Source: JANQFM01 sp035471925 (lineage in GTDB: Bacteria; Acidobacteriota; UBA6911; RPQK01; DATIPO01). Taken from it: DNA of 41,717 bases. This document shows, piece by piece, positions 16,136-24,153 of this stretch. Within the stretch, counting starts at the first letter, position 1. Each line of letters opens with the position of its first letter. Below the pieces are notes generated by a model. It was not told the origin of the DNA, did no database searches, and worked only from the letters and a program-made list of their open reading frames with translations. Made by a program: the position numbers and the translations under genes. Location of the stretch: positions 1-41,717 of the forward strand of contig DATIPO010000027.1 of assembly GCA_035471925.1 (NCBI GenBank), given 5' to 3'.

Positions 16136-17725
16136 CTATTCCTCAGAAGTTGCCTCGACGGGAACGAGGCGTCCCATTTCAGGCGGGGGCACGGGGCCCT
16201 CATGGGAGCGGAAATAATCCATGACCACGACGGCGATGTCTTTCTCGATGTGTTCCACCCACTCGCACTGCTTGAAGGTCCGGTAGAGGTCGCCGCCTTC
16301 GGCCATGAAGCTGTTGGCCGCGACCCGATAGGCGGCGTCGAGGTCGACCGGTTCTCTTCCGATGCGCAACTCGATGAGCCTTTCGCCCATGGGCCGCGAC
16401 AGGTCGTAGCGGGCCGTGAGACCCGACACCTGCACCATGCCCCGCAGCAAGGTTAGTCCCTGCTCCACCACCTGGGCCACTTGGCGTCCGCTCATTTCCA
16501 TCACCACAACGGTGTTGAGAAAGGGAAAGGCATCTTGTACATCCCCTACCGTGACGGGACCCTGGGGCAGATCGTCGCGCAATCCGCCGGCATTCATGAA
16601 GGCCACGTCGGAGTCTGTCAGCCGGCGCAGCACGTCGGAGGAGAAGCTGCCCAGCAGCGATTCTGAATTGTAGCTGCGCACCAGCCGCACCTGAGAATGG
16701 CCCACCACCGGACCGATCACCGGAGCCACCTGATCTTGGTAGGCCTTCATCTTGCGGGCCATGATGGGATGCGGTTGCAGCTCATCGCTCCAGACCTTGA
16801 GCAATTCTCCCTCGTGAGACAGCACCTGGTCGCTTTCGGTGTCCACGCGCAGACGCAGGTATCCCAGCCGAGTGCCGTAGCCGTAGGTCTGGACGATCAA
16901 GGTCCCAGTGTCGGGATGCTGGTAAGGCACCTCGATGCCACGATGGGCATGGCCTCCGACGAAGACATCGATTCCCGGCACCTTGCCGCTGAGTTCGATG
17001 TCGGCTTCGAACGTCCGCTGAATCTCGGGATGGGCTTCGGCGTCGGTCTGCATTGGACCAGTGTGTCCTTGATGAGCCAGGACCACCATCAGGTCAACAT
17101 CGTCCTCAAGCGCCTCAATCGACGCGGCCACATGGGGTGCAGGATCTTCAAAGCGCAGCTCTTGGACCAGCGACGGCAGCACCACGCTGCGGGCGTCCTG
17201 GCCGATGATGCCGATGACGCCCACCCTGAATCCGTCCTTTTCGAGAATGGCATGGGGAGGCGAAAAGGGGATCTCGCTATCCCGATAGAAGATGTTGGCT
17301 CCCAGAACGGGAAAGGCCACCCGGTACATCTGGCGGCGGAAGTTTTGCCAGCCGTAGTCGAACTCGTGGTTGCCGATGGCCATGGCGTCGTAGTCCAAGG
17401 TGGTCATCATTTCCATCAGCACTTCTCCCCTGGTGAGTTTGGAGAGCATGCCCGTGAACATGTCGCCGGTGTCGAAGAGGAAGACGGGGTTGCCCTTGGC
17501 CGCTTCCTCACGGCGGATCCGCTCGACCAGGGTCATGAGTTCGGCGGCTCCACCCAGATGAGGGGGAGGATCGCCCTCCATCCAATAGGCCGGTATGGGA
17601 TCGATGGCGCTGTGGAAGTCGTTGGTGTAGAGGATCACGACTTCCCTCACCTCCGCTGACAGAGGTCCCGCCAGGAAGGCGAAGATCACGAAGAGGCTCA
17701 GGCCGAGTGCAAAGCGATTTTTCAT
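16136..17725 (-). CDS. Secreted 5'-nucleotidase / bifunctional metallophosphatase
   Basis: This 529-residue protein has a signal peptide (1-24) and the two-domain UshA-type architecture. The metallophosphatase half carries YTNDFHS (D36, H38), DTGDMF (D85), GNHEFDYG (118-125), AHQGH (H218) and GGHAH (H259, H261), a complete two-metal site. The C-terminal half has NAGGLRDDLPQGPVTVGDV and FPFLNTVV, the substrate-specificity domain of 5'-nucleotidases. It is expected to remove phosphate from nucleotides or other phosphate esters outside the cytoplasm. The ATG at 17725 lacks a strong ribosome site but is the only start that keeps the signal peptide. It is the first gene of a probable two-gene operon with the PHP protein and is divergent from the ECF sigma gene. 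Confidence 0.9.
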   Translation of the reverse strand: MKNRFALGLSLFVIFAFLAGPLSAEVREVVILYTNDFHSAIDPIPAYWMEGDPPPHLGGAAELMTLVERIRREEAAKGNPVFLFDTGDMFTGMLSKLTRGEVLMEMMTTLDYDAMAIGNHEFDYGWQNFRRQMYRVAFPVLGANIFYRDSEIPFSPPHAILEKDGFRVGVIGIIGQDARSVVLPSLVQELRFEDPAPHVAASIEALEDDVDLMVVLAHQGHTGPMQTDAEAHPEIQRTFEADIELSGKVPGIDVFVGGHAHRGIEVPYQHPDTGTLIVQTYGYGTRLGYLRLRVDTESDQVLSHEGELLKVWSDELQPHPIMARKMKAYQDQVAPVIGPVVGHSQVRLVRSYNSESLLGSFSSDVLRRLTDSDVAFMNAGGLRDDLPQGPVTVGDVQDAFPFLNTVVVMEMSGRQVAQVVEQGLTLLRGMVQVSGLTARYDLSRPMGERLIELRIGREPVDLDAAYRVAANSFMAEGGDLYRTFKQCEWVEHIEKDIAVVVMDYFRSHEGPVPPPEMGRLVPVEATSEE

Positions 17726-17784
17726 AGGTAACGACAGTGTGCAAAGAAAGGGTGCCGCCGGTCAAGAAAACGGTCACAATACTC

Positions 17785-17807
17785 GAACATGAAGTCGGTC
17801 CTGCGTT
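17785..17807 (+). promoter_or_regulatory. Possible ECF-type promoter, autoregulatory
   Basis: GAAC (17785-17788) and CGTT (17804-17807) are 15 bases apart, resembling the -35 AAC and -10 CGT elements of ECF sigma factors, just upstream of the ECF gene at 17847. ECF operons often drive themselves. The match is short and could be chance. Confidence 0.3.
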
Positions 17808-17846
17808 AACAAAAGGGACGCCAAATAGTCTGCCTCTCGAAAGATC

Positions 17847-18326
17847 ATGATCCAGACCTTGCGGTTCGAGGCCATATACGAAAGCTGCTACGAGCAAGTC
17901 TACCGCTTCTCCCTCAGCTACACGGGAAATCCGGCTTTGGCGGAGGAAGTGACGCAGGAAGCATTCGCGAGGCTGCTGCAACAGAAGCTCAGGGAGATCC
18001 GCAAGCCGGTGGCTTGGCTGATCAGAGTGGCCCGCAACCTGGCCGCGGACGCGCTGCGCGACCGTCCTGTGGAAGGGACATTGGAGGTCAAGCACAGCGC
18101 CGACACCCCCGAGGCCAGGCTCGTCCAGCAAGGTCTAAGGCGAGACATCGTGCGCGCTGTCGCGGGCTTGTCGCGGCATCAGCGCGACTGCATCACGCTG
18201 CGCGAATACGGCGGGCTCAGCTACGCCGAAATCGGCCAGACACTGGATCTTTCACTCAACGAAGTGCGGGTGCATCTCTACCGCGCCCGCCGTAATTTGC
18301 AGAAAAGCTTAAAGGACTGGTTATGA
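17847..18326 (+). CDS. ECF-type RNA polymerase sigma factor
   Basis: The protein of 159 residues has sigma region 2 (about 8-72), with AEEVTQEAFARLL and AWLIRVARNLAADALR, and region 4 (about 100-155), with LSRHQRDCITLREYGGLSYAEIGQTL and VRVHLYRARRNLQ, the -35-binding helix-turn-helix. Regions 1 and 3 are absent, as in ECF factors. The stop overlaps the anti-sigma gene start by four bases (ATGA at 18323-18326), so the two are translationally coupled. It should direct RNA polymerase to a small regulon, probably including its own operon, when the anti-sigma factor releases it. The ATG at 17847 is the natural start, although its ribosome site is weak. Confidence 0.92.
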   Translation: MIQTLRFEAIYESCYEQVYRFSLSYTGNPALAEEVTQEAFARLLQQKLREIRKPVAWLIRVARNLAADALRDRPVEGTLEVKHSADTPEARLVQQGLRRDIVRAVAGLSRHQRDCITLREYGGLSYAEIGQTLDLSLNEVRVHLYRARRNLQKSLKDWL

Positions 18327-18802
18327 ATGCCTGTCAGTGCTTACCGGACGTCAGCGCCTTGAAAGACGGCGAATTGACCGCGCAGGAAGAGCTGCGGCTG
18401 CGACGCCATCTGGACGGCTGCGCCATCTGCGCCTCCGAATGGCGGCGGCTGGAGAAGCTCTCGGCGCTGCTCCACGACGTTCCCGTCGACCACGTGGCCG
18501 GACGGCGCATCCGACGGACCATCAGGCGCGATCAGGCCTGGTTCCGGCGTCCGCTGCCGTTGCCCACAGGCATCGCCGCCGGCCTGCTGATGGCTCTGGG
18601 CCTCTCGCTGATCGCCAATCTGTGGATGCTGGCACCGCCAGGACCTTCGTTTCCGTCCGCCGCCGCTTCAACCCAGGTCATTCAGATGGAAGACGTGGAC
18701 GGCGTCGCTGAATTCAATCTCGAGGGCTTGAAAGGCTTCCGCGTCCCGGATCGACCCGCTGTCAGCATCATCCAGTACCAGGAACCTACGCCTCAAAGGT
18801 AG
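18323..18802 (+). CDS. Zinc-finger (ZAS-type) membrane anti-sigma factor
   Basis: The 159-residue protein begins with a zinc-binding anti-sigma domain, HLDGCAIC being the HxxxCxxC core (H29, C33, C36). A single membrane helix follows (about 80-100, PLPTGIAAGLLMALGLSLIANL), then an extracytoplasmic tail of about 55 residues. This is the layout of anti-sigma factors that hold an ECF sigma at the membrane until an external or redox signal arrives. It overlaps the sigma gene by four bases and is followed after 27 bases by a secreted protein that may be regulated by, or feed into, the system. The signal is unknown. Confidence 0.88.
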   Translation: MNACQCLPDVSALKDGELTAQEELRLRRHLDGCAICASEWRRLEKLSALLHDVPVDHVAGRRIRRTIRRDQAWFRRPLPLPTGIAAGLLMALGLSLIANLWMLAPPGPSFPSAAASTQVIQMEDVDGVAEFNLEGLKGFRVPDRPAVSIIQYQEPTPQR

Positions 18803-18829
18803 CGCCACACCCGAACCTAGGAGCAACAC

Positions 18830-19666
18830 ATGATACGCAGCACAATCTTCCTCACGATCGCTGTCCTCATGGCTACCCCCATGCTGGCCCAGTCGCCGCA
18901 GGAGGTGCGGCACAAGCTCAGCGACGAGCGCTACATTCAGGTAAGCATCGTCAGCCAGATGGTCGTTTTTGACGCTCAAGGCGTCCCCCAGAATCAAGCC
19001 CTGGGGGGCAGGACGGAACTGCAAGAAGGCGTCTGGAGAACGTCCGGGCGATTTCGCATAGGCGGCTTCGAGGGCTACTCAAAGGTGCGCATGCGCGACT
19101 ACAGCGTCGACCGGGTCACCATCGACTTCCAGGTCTGGAAGACGGGAGAGAGCGAGCCCTTTCACGACGGCACTCACGAATTGACGCGGCTCACAAAACT
19201 TCAGATCGACCTGGGGAGCTCGCCCACTGGCGAGACGGTTCAAGTCACGCTTTGGCCCCAGTTCGACGTGACCCCTCCCGCGCCCACCTATCCCTCGCCT
19301 TTGTTCCGCTTCGGGAGCCCAGACACCATCGTCATCCGCAACCGCGAGGAGTTCGTCACACGGGGAGGCAGCCGAACGATGAATGAGAGTTTCGACGGGA
19401 GCCTCATTCAGCAGTTGCTGCTGCTGCGTCCCCAGCGTCCCGCGCTGGTCATCTCCTACCACCCTTTTCCCGGCGCGGAGCGAGCCGGATATGCCGAAAA
19501 CGGACGCCTCATCGTCTTGGACGGCGACGATGTCTACGAGTGGATTTCCACGGAAAATCCGCTGATGCCGGAAGGCCGCTGGGCCCTATACGTGGCCGAG
19601 GACGACGAGATGATCGGCGACGACTTCCGCCTCGGTGCTCGGATCGGACCCAAGGCAGCCCGCTAG
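18830..19666 (+). CDS. Secreted protein of unknown function in the ECF sigma operon
   Basis: The ATG at 18830 has AGGAG about nine bases upstream. The 278-residue product has a signal peptide (MIRSTIFLTIAVLMATPMLA, cut before QSPQE). The mature part is beta-rich, with many short charged strands, no cysteine pair and no motif I know. It lies 27 bases after the anti-sigma gene, and a terminator follows at 19689, so sigma, anti-sigma and this gene form one unit. It may be a regulated envelope component or a sensor partner of the anti-sigma factor; both are inference. Confidence 0.6.
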   Translation: MIRSTIFLTIAVLMATPMLAQSPQEVRHKLSDERYIQVSIVSQMVVFDAQGVPQNQALGGRTELQEGVWRTSGRFRIGGFEGYSKVRMRDYSVDRVTIDFQVWKTGESEPFHDGTHELTRLTKLQIDLGSSPTGETVQVTLWPQFDVTPPAPTYPSPLFRFGSPDTIVIRNREEFVTRGGSRTMNESFDGSLIQQLLLLRPQRPALVISYHPFPGAERAGYAENGRLIVLDGDDVYEWISTENPLMPEGRWALYVAEDDEMIGDDFRLGARIGPKAAR

Positions 19667-19688
19667 CCCCCACAATCCCCTCCCCGAG

Positions 19689-19729
19689 CCGGCGGTCAGG
19701 CTGTCTTCGTTCCTGGGGCCGCCGGTTTT
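19689..19729 (+). terminator. Intrinsic terminator of the ECF sigma operon
   Basis: CCGGCGG (19689-19695) and CCGCCGG (19719-19725) can pair, followed at once by TTTT. It lies 23 bases after the stop at 19666. The 23-base loop is long, which lowers confidence. Confidence 0.55.
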
Positions 19730-19778
19730 GCCTTGATGTCGAATGAGCGGATTTTCCCTCACAGAGCCAATTAAACTA

Positions 19779-19807
19779 AAGACAAACGGCTGCGAATAGT
19801 ATATGAT
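19779..19807 (+). promoter_or_regulatory. Possible housekeeping promoter of the TPR-protein gene
   Basis: AAGACA (19779-19784) and TATGAT (19802-19807) are 17 bases apart in a clearly AT-rich stretch, about 45 bases before the ATG at 19852. The -10 differs from TATAAT at one position and the -35 keeps GACA. Confidence 0.5.
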
Positions 19808-19851
19808 CATGACAATTCTGACACTTTTTCCGACGCACGCTGGGGGGCGAC

Positions 19852-21084
19852 ATGTCGAAGAGATCGTCGACCGCGGTTCTTTTAGCCTTCTTCTTTTCAG
19901 CATCCGTCTGGGCTCAGCAGGGCGATCCCAAGCCGCCCAGCAATCCTAATCCTAATGTTCCCTCGACACCGAGGCCTTCGACTCCGGACCGCCGCGTCCA
20001 GCAGCCCCGCATCATCCACCTGGCCGGACGCGTCACGCTTGACGAGGGCACGCCCCCGCCCGAGCCGGTCTATGTCGACTTGCTGTGCAACGGCCAAGTG
20101 ATCCGCCAAGCCCTGACCCGCAGCGACGGGCGCTTCAACTTCACCCTCGGCGACCGCCACCACTTCGGTTCCATCAGCGCCGCCGTGGCAGGAGATCCGC
20201 TGGGACCCCAGGGACGCAGCGGACCCGGGGGCGGCGCGGACGAAGTAACCCTTCCGGGAGGCATCCGGGGAGCCGGCAACGGGCGCTTCGACATGAATCA
20301 TTGCACGGTGCGCCTAGCTCCGCTGCCGGGCTTCTCGTCCAATGAACTGCAGCTCGGATTCCGCAGCGTCTTCGACAGTCCCGACTTGGGATTGATCGTC
20401 ATGAAGCGGCTGGGCGAGAATCAAGGGACGCTGGTCAGCCTCAACTCCCTCAACGCCCCCAAAAAGGCGCGCAAAGCCTACGAAAAAGGCCGCAAGGAAC
20501 TTTCCAAAAGGAAACCCAATCTGAAGAAGGCCGGCAAGAAGTTCCAAGAGGCCATCGACCTCTACCCCGAGTATGCCGCCGCCTGGCAGCAATTGGGAGT
20601 GGTGCGGATGAGCCAGCAAAACAGGCCGGAAGCTCGGGAAGCCTTTGAGACGGCCGCCGCGGCCGACCCCAAGTATCTGGCGCCCCTGCTCTCGCTGACG
20701 CGCATGGAATTGGAGAAGGGTTCCTGGCAGGCCGCCTCGCAGTTCTGCGACCAGTTGATGGAACTCGACTCCTCGCTGCCCCAAACCCGCTACTATTCCG
20801 GTTTGGCGTATTACTACCTGAAGCGCTATGATACGGCCTTTGACTCGTTGAACATGCTGCGCGAAGGGGGATACTCGGAGAAGTTTCCGGCCATCCACTT
20901 CATGTTGGGAGACATCTGGGCCCGCAAGGGTCAGATGGGCAACGCAGCTCTCGAATTGCGGACCTATCTCAAGACGGGCACCGCACCGGAAGGCTTGTCC
21001 AAGCAGGTGGAGAAGCAACTGCTGGAATGGGAGAAGCAAGGCCTCATCCCCAAGGGCTCGCCCGAGGGTTCCGACGGAACCTGA
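19852..21084 (+). CDS. Secreted TPR protein with carboxypeptidase-regulatory-like region
   Basis: A protein of 410 residues with signal peptide (1-21) and a proline- and serine-rich linker (25-50). A beta-sandwich-like region follows (about 54-115, IIHLAGRVTLDEGTPPPEPV to RFNFTLGDRHHFG), resembling carboxypeptidase-regulatory-like domains. After a region ending SLNSLNAPKKARKAYEKGRKEL come four or more TPR helices (about 195-385), for example AWQQLGVVRMSQQNRPEAREAFETAAAADP and TRYYSGLAYYYLKRYDTAFDSL. TPR proteins mediate protein contacts, so a scaffold outside the cytoplasm is likely. The ATG at 19852 follows GGGGGG with a short gap, and a promoter-like pair lies just upstream. The gene is transcribed alone. 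Confidence 0.75.
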   Translation: MSKRSSTAVLLAFFFSASVWAQQGDPKPPSNPNPNVPSTPRPSTPDRRVQQPRIIHLAGRVTLDEGTPPPEPVYVDLLCNGQVIRQALTRSDGRFNFTLGDRHHFGSISAAVAGDPLGPQGRSGPGGGADEVTLPGGIRGAGNGRFDMNHCTVRLAPLPGFSSNELQLGFRSVFDSPDLGLIVMKRLGENQGTLVSLNSLNAPKKARKAYEKGRKELSKRKPNLKKAGKKFQEAIDLYPEYAAAWQQLGVVRMSQQNRPEAREAFETAAAADPKYLAPLLSLTRMELEKGSWQAASQFCDQLMELDSSLPQTRYYSGLAYYYLKRYDTAFDSLNMLREGGYSEKFPAIHFMLGDIWARKGQMGNAALELRTYLKTGTAPEGLSKQVEKQLLEWEKQGLIPKGSPEGSDGT

Positions 21085-21251
21085 GCAAGGTCGTGATCCG
21101 GCTTCCCGCGTTCGTCGGCTCTCCGCCAGGTCTTGACGCGGACTTGCCGGACTGCGGATCTGGAGAAAGTCGGCACCGCCTCCTGATGGGCGGCCTGTGC
21201 GACTTTTAGTCCGCCAACCATCCCCCCGCAGAACTGCCAGGAGACCACGAC

Positions 21252-22700
21252 GTGAAAAGACTGCCTTTAACCGCTTTGCTGCTCACTGCTCTCGTCCTGA
21301 CCGCACCCTGCGCCTTGCGAGGCCAGGATCTGGAGTCGGCCAAGGAGGCGGCTCTGGCCCAGGCCCAAGAACTGGCGCCCGAGGTGGAACGCCTCTCGCG
21401 CCAACTCTGGGATCTCTCCGAGACTGCCCTCAAGGAGACCGACTCGGCCCGCCTGTTGACCGAGGCGCTGCGCCGCGAAGGATTCAGCCTGGAGGAAGGC
21501 GTGGCTGGCATGCCCACTGCTTTTGTGGCCGAGTACGGCAGCGGATCTCCCATTATCGGAGTGCTGGCTGAGTACGATGCCCTCCCCGGCGTAGGCAATG
21601 CTGCCGTCCCCCGCAAGGAGCCCCGCGCAGACGGCGTCACCAGCGGTCAAGGCTGCGGACACAACCTCTTCGGCGCCGCTTCTGTCAGCGGGGCCATCGC
21701 CGTCAAGCGGGTCATGGAGGAGCGCGGCTTGAGCGGCACCATCCGCCTCTACGGCACGCCCGCCGAAGAGACCGTAGTGGGCAAGGTCTACATGGCCAAA
21801 GCCGGGATCTTTGACGATCTGGACGCCGTCATCGAATGGCATCCTGATACGGAAACGGCGGTGCGCAATCAGCCGGGGCGGGCCATGAACAACTTCGAGG
21901 TGGAGTTCTTCGGACAGGCGGCCCACGGCGCGGCCGATCCCTGGAACGGACGCAGCGCTCTGGACGCCGTGGAGTTGATGAACTACGGCGTCAACCTGAT
22001 GCGCGAGCACGTCAAGCCCACCACCCGCATCCACTACGTGATCCCCAACGGCGGCGAGGCGCCCAACGTCGTGCCCGAGTACGCCAAGGTCTGGTACTAC
22101 GTGCGCGACATCAACCGCGAAGAGGTGGAAGGCTACTACCAGCGTATCCTCAACATCGCCCAAGGCGCCGCCCTGGGCACCGGGACGACCCATGAGGTCT
22201 TCCTCATCACGGGCGTCCACGAGATGATGCTCAACCGTCCGCTGCAAGAAGCCGTCCAGACCAATCTGGAGGCTGTGGGCGCGCCCGACTTCGACGAGGA
22301 CGATCAGGAGTTCGGCCGCTCCCTGCAGCGCTTCCTGAAAGTCGAAGAAACAGGCTTCGATGGAGAGGTCAAGCCGCTGGCCGAAGGGCCTGAGCCCCCC
22401 AGCGGAGGTTCGACCGACGTGGCCGAGGTCAGTTGGATCGCGCCCACGGTGGGCTTCAACGTCACCACGGCGGCCGCCGGAATTCCCTGGCATTCCTGGG
22501 CCACCAGCGCCTGTCACGGCACCGGGGCGGGCATCAAGGGAGCCGTGGTCGCCACCAAGGTCATCGCCCTGACCGGCATCGACATGCTCATGGATGGTGA
22601 GCTGCTGGCAGCCGCCCGCAAGGCCTTTGAGGAAGCCACCCAGGGCCAGCCCTACGAATCACCCATCCCTCAGGACCAGGCTCCGCCGCTTCCCAAATAA
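21252..22700 (+). CDS. Secreted M20-family amidohydrolase (AbgB-like)
   Basis: The GTG at 21252 has CAGGAG eight bases upstream and starts a 482-residue protein with a signal peptide (to about residue 24, CALRGQ). The M20/AbgB-like metallohydrolase domain shows IIGVLAEYDALPGVGN, then GQGCGHNLFGAA (cysteine and histidine ligands at 135-137), TPAEET (E172-E173), EWHPDT (H197) and a late CHGTG segment. A dimerisation insert lies between about 215 and 330. AbgB cleaves p-aminobenzoyl-glutamate in other bacteria; related enzymes act on N-acyl amino acids or amidated compounds, so the substrate is open. Export means it acts outside the cytoplasm. It is a monocistronic gene before rsgA. Confidence 0.88.
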   Translation: MKRLPLTALLLTALVLTAPCALRGQDLESAKEAALAQAQELAPEVERLSRQLWDLSETALKETDSARLLTEALRREGFSLEEGVAGMPTAFVAEYGSGSPIIGVLAEYDALPGVGNAAVPRKEPRADGVTSGQGCGHNLFGAASVSGAIAVKRVMEERGLSGTIRLYGTPAEETVVGKVYMAKAGIFDDLDAVIEWHPDTETAVRNQPGRAMNNFEVEFFGQAAHGAADPWNGRSALDAVELMNYGVNLMREHVKPTTRIHYVIPNGGEAPNVVPEYAKVWYYVRDINREEVEGYYQRILNIAQGAALGTGTTHEVFLITGVHEMMLNRPLQEAVQTNLEAVGAPDFDEDDQEFGRSLQRFLKVEETGFDGEVKPLAEGPEPPSGGSTDVAEVSWIAPTVGFNVTTAAAGIPWHSWATSACHGTGAGIKGAVVATKVIALTGIDMLMDGELLAAARKAFEEATQGQPYESPIPQDQAPPLPK

Positions 22701-22746
22701 GCCCCGGCGGTTCATGGCCCATGCTGCTAGCGAAATCCGCTGCGCC

Positions 22747-22778
22747 CCACTGCGGCTTAGTCGAAGAGTGGCTTTTTT
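22747..22778 (+). terminator. Possible weak terminator after the amidohydrolase gene
   Basis: CCACT and AGTGG can form a five-pair stem with a 15-base loop. The stem is followed after one base by six T residues (22773-22778), 47 bases past the stop at 22700. The stem is short. Confidence 0.35.
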
Positions 22779-22800
22779 CCCTGGACTTGGGCGGCTGCGC

Positions 22801-22827
22801 AGGCTACCATCGGAGTTCTGGTAGCCT
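22801..22827. repeat. Nine-pair hairpin before rsgA
   Basis: AGGCTACCA (22801-22809) and TGGTAGCCT (22819-22827) are perfect inverted copies around a nine-base loop. No T-run follows on either side, so it is not an obvious terminator. It could be an operator or RNA structure in the leader region of rsgA. Confidence 0.35.
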
Positions 22828-22959
22828 ATGCTTGTCTGAAATTCGAGTTGTGACGCCTCCGACCACGAAAGCTGGCGGGAGATTTGCGTCCGCAACTCGA
22901 CCCTACCGAATCACTCTCCCTTCCTCTTCCCTTGATTTGAATTCGGAGGCAAGCTAGCC

Positions 22960-24045
22960 GTGTCACAGCTACAACAGCATCGATTGGAGTCCTATGGATG
23001 GGACTCCGCTTTTCAGCAGTCCTTTCAAGAACATCAACAAGAAGGCGTCGTCCCCGGACGGGTGGTCAGCGAGAAACGCGGCGGACTGACGGTCCTGTGC
23101 CGGGAAGGCGAATTCCCGGCCCGCATCGCGGGACGTCTGCGCCATCATGCCGACGACCGCAGCCAACTGGCCGCCGTGGGAGACTGGGTGGCGCTGCGCC
23201 TCCACCAGCCCATGGGCCGCATTGAGGCCGTCCTTCCCCGCCGCTCCCAGTTCATCCGCAAGAGTGCCGGACGGCGAAGCGAAGGACAGGTGGTGGGGGC
23301 CAATATCGACACCGTCTTCCTGGTCAGCGCGCTCAACGAAGACTTCAACCTGCGCCGCCTGGAACGCTACCTGGTGCTGGCCTGGGAAAGCGGCGCCGAT
23401 CCCATCGTGCTGCTCAACAAGTCGGACCTCTGCCCTGAACCGCAGCGGTTTGTGGCTGAGAGCGAAGAAGTGGCCATGGGCGTCCCCGTTTACCTGCTCA
23501 GCGCCCTCGAGGGCCAAGGACTCGAACCCCTTCAGCAGTACCTCGAACACGGACGCACCGTGGCCCTGCTGGGTTCGTCTGGCGTCGGCAAAAGCACCTT
23601 GGTCAACGCCTTGGCCGGAGCCGCCCTGCAGGCCACCGCCGAGATCCGCCAAGAAGACGGCCGGGGCCGCCATACCACCACCCACCGTCAACTTCTGCTG
23701 CTGCCCCGAGGGGGACTGCTGCTCGACACTCCCGGCATGCGCGAACTCCAGTTGTGGGATTCGCGGGAAGGCCTCAACGAGACCTTCGAAGACATCCTCG
23801 AGTTGGCCCGGGAATGCCGCTTTCGCGACTGCGCCCACGATCAGGAACCCGGATGCGCGGTGCGCCAGTCCCTCCGGCGCGGCGAAATCGACGTCCAGCG
23901 GCTGGAAAGCTACCGCCGCCTGCTGCGCGAGCAACGCTACCAGGCCACCCGGCAGGACGAAAGCCTGAAGCTGAAGGAGAAGCAGCGGGTCAAGAAACTG
24001 CACAAGAAATACCGCAAGATCATCGCCCACCGCCGCAAGCGCTAG
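22960..24045 (+). CDS. rsgA: Ribosome small-subunit maturation GTPase RsgA
   Basis: The 361-residue product has the circularly permuted GTPase order of RsgA. An N-terminal OB fold (about 30-105) is followed by NKSD (153-156, G4), SALEG (181-185, G5), GSSGVGKS (205-212, the P-loop), GRGRHTTT (234-241, switch I) and DTPG (256-259, G3). A C-terminal zinc site has C286, C291, H293 and C299. The protein checks late assembly of the 30S subunit. The GTG at 22960 follows GGAGG with about 11 bases of spacing. The C-terminal tail is strongly basic (KLKEKQRVKKLHKKYRK), which fits rRNA binding. All key residues are present, so it should be active. A fragment of repeat-like sequence follows the stop. Confidence 0.95.
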   Translation: MSQLQQHRLESYGWDSAFQQSFQEHQQEGVVPGRVVSEKRGGLTVLCREGEFPARIAGRLRHHADDRSQLAAVGDWVALRLHQPMGRIEAVLPRRSQFIRKSAGRRSEGQVVGANIDTVFLVSALNEDFNLRRLERYLVLAWESGADPIVLLNKSDLCPEPQRFVAESEEVAMGVPVYLLSALEGQGLEPLQQYLEHGRTVALLGSSGVGKSTLVNALAGAALQATAEIRQEDGRGRHTTTHRQLLLLPRGGLLLDTPGMRELQLWDSREGLNETFEDILELARECRFRDCAHDQEPGCAVRQSLRRGEIDVQRLESYRRLLREQRYQATRQDESLKLKEKQRVKKLHKKYRKIIAHRRKR

Positions 24046-24153
24046 GTCCAGGGTGGCGCCTCAGAGGCAGCCCCCCGGTGAACGGGTACGAGCACTTTGT
24101 GGACAGTGAACATATACTTTTCATGGGCTAAACCCGTCTTGTAGAGGCGAAGG

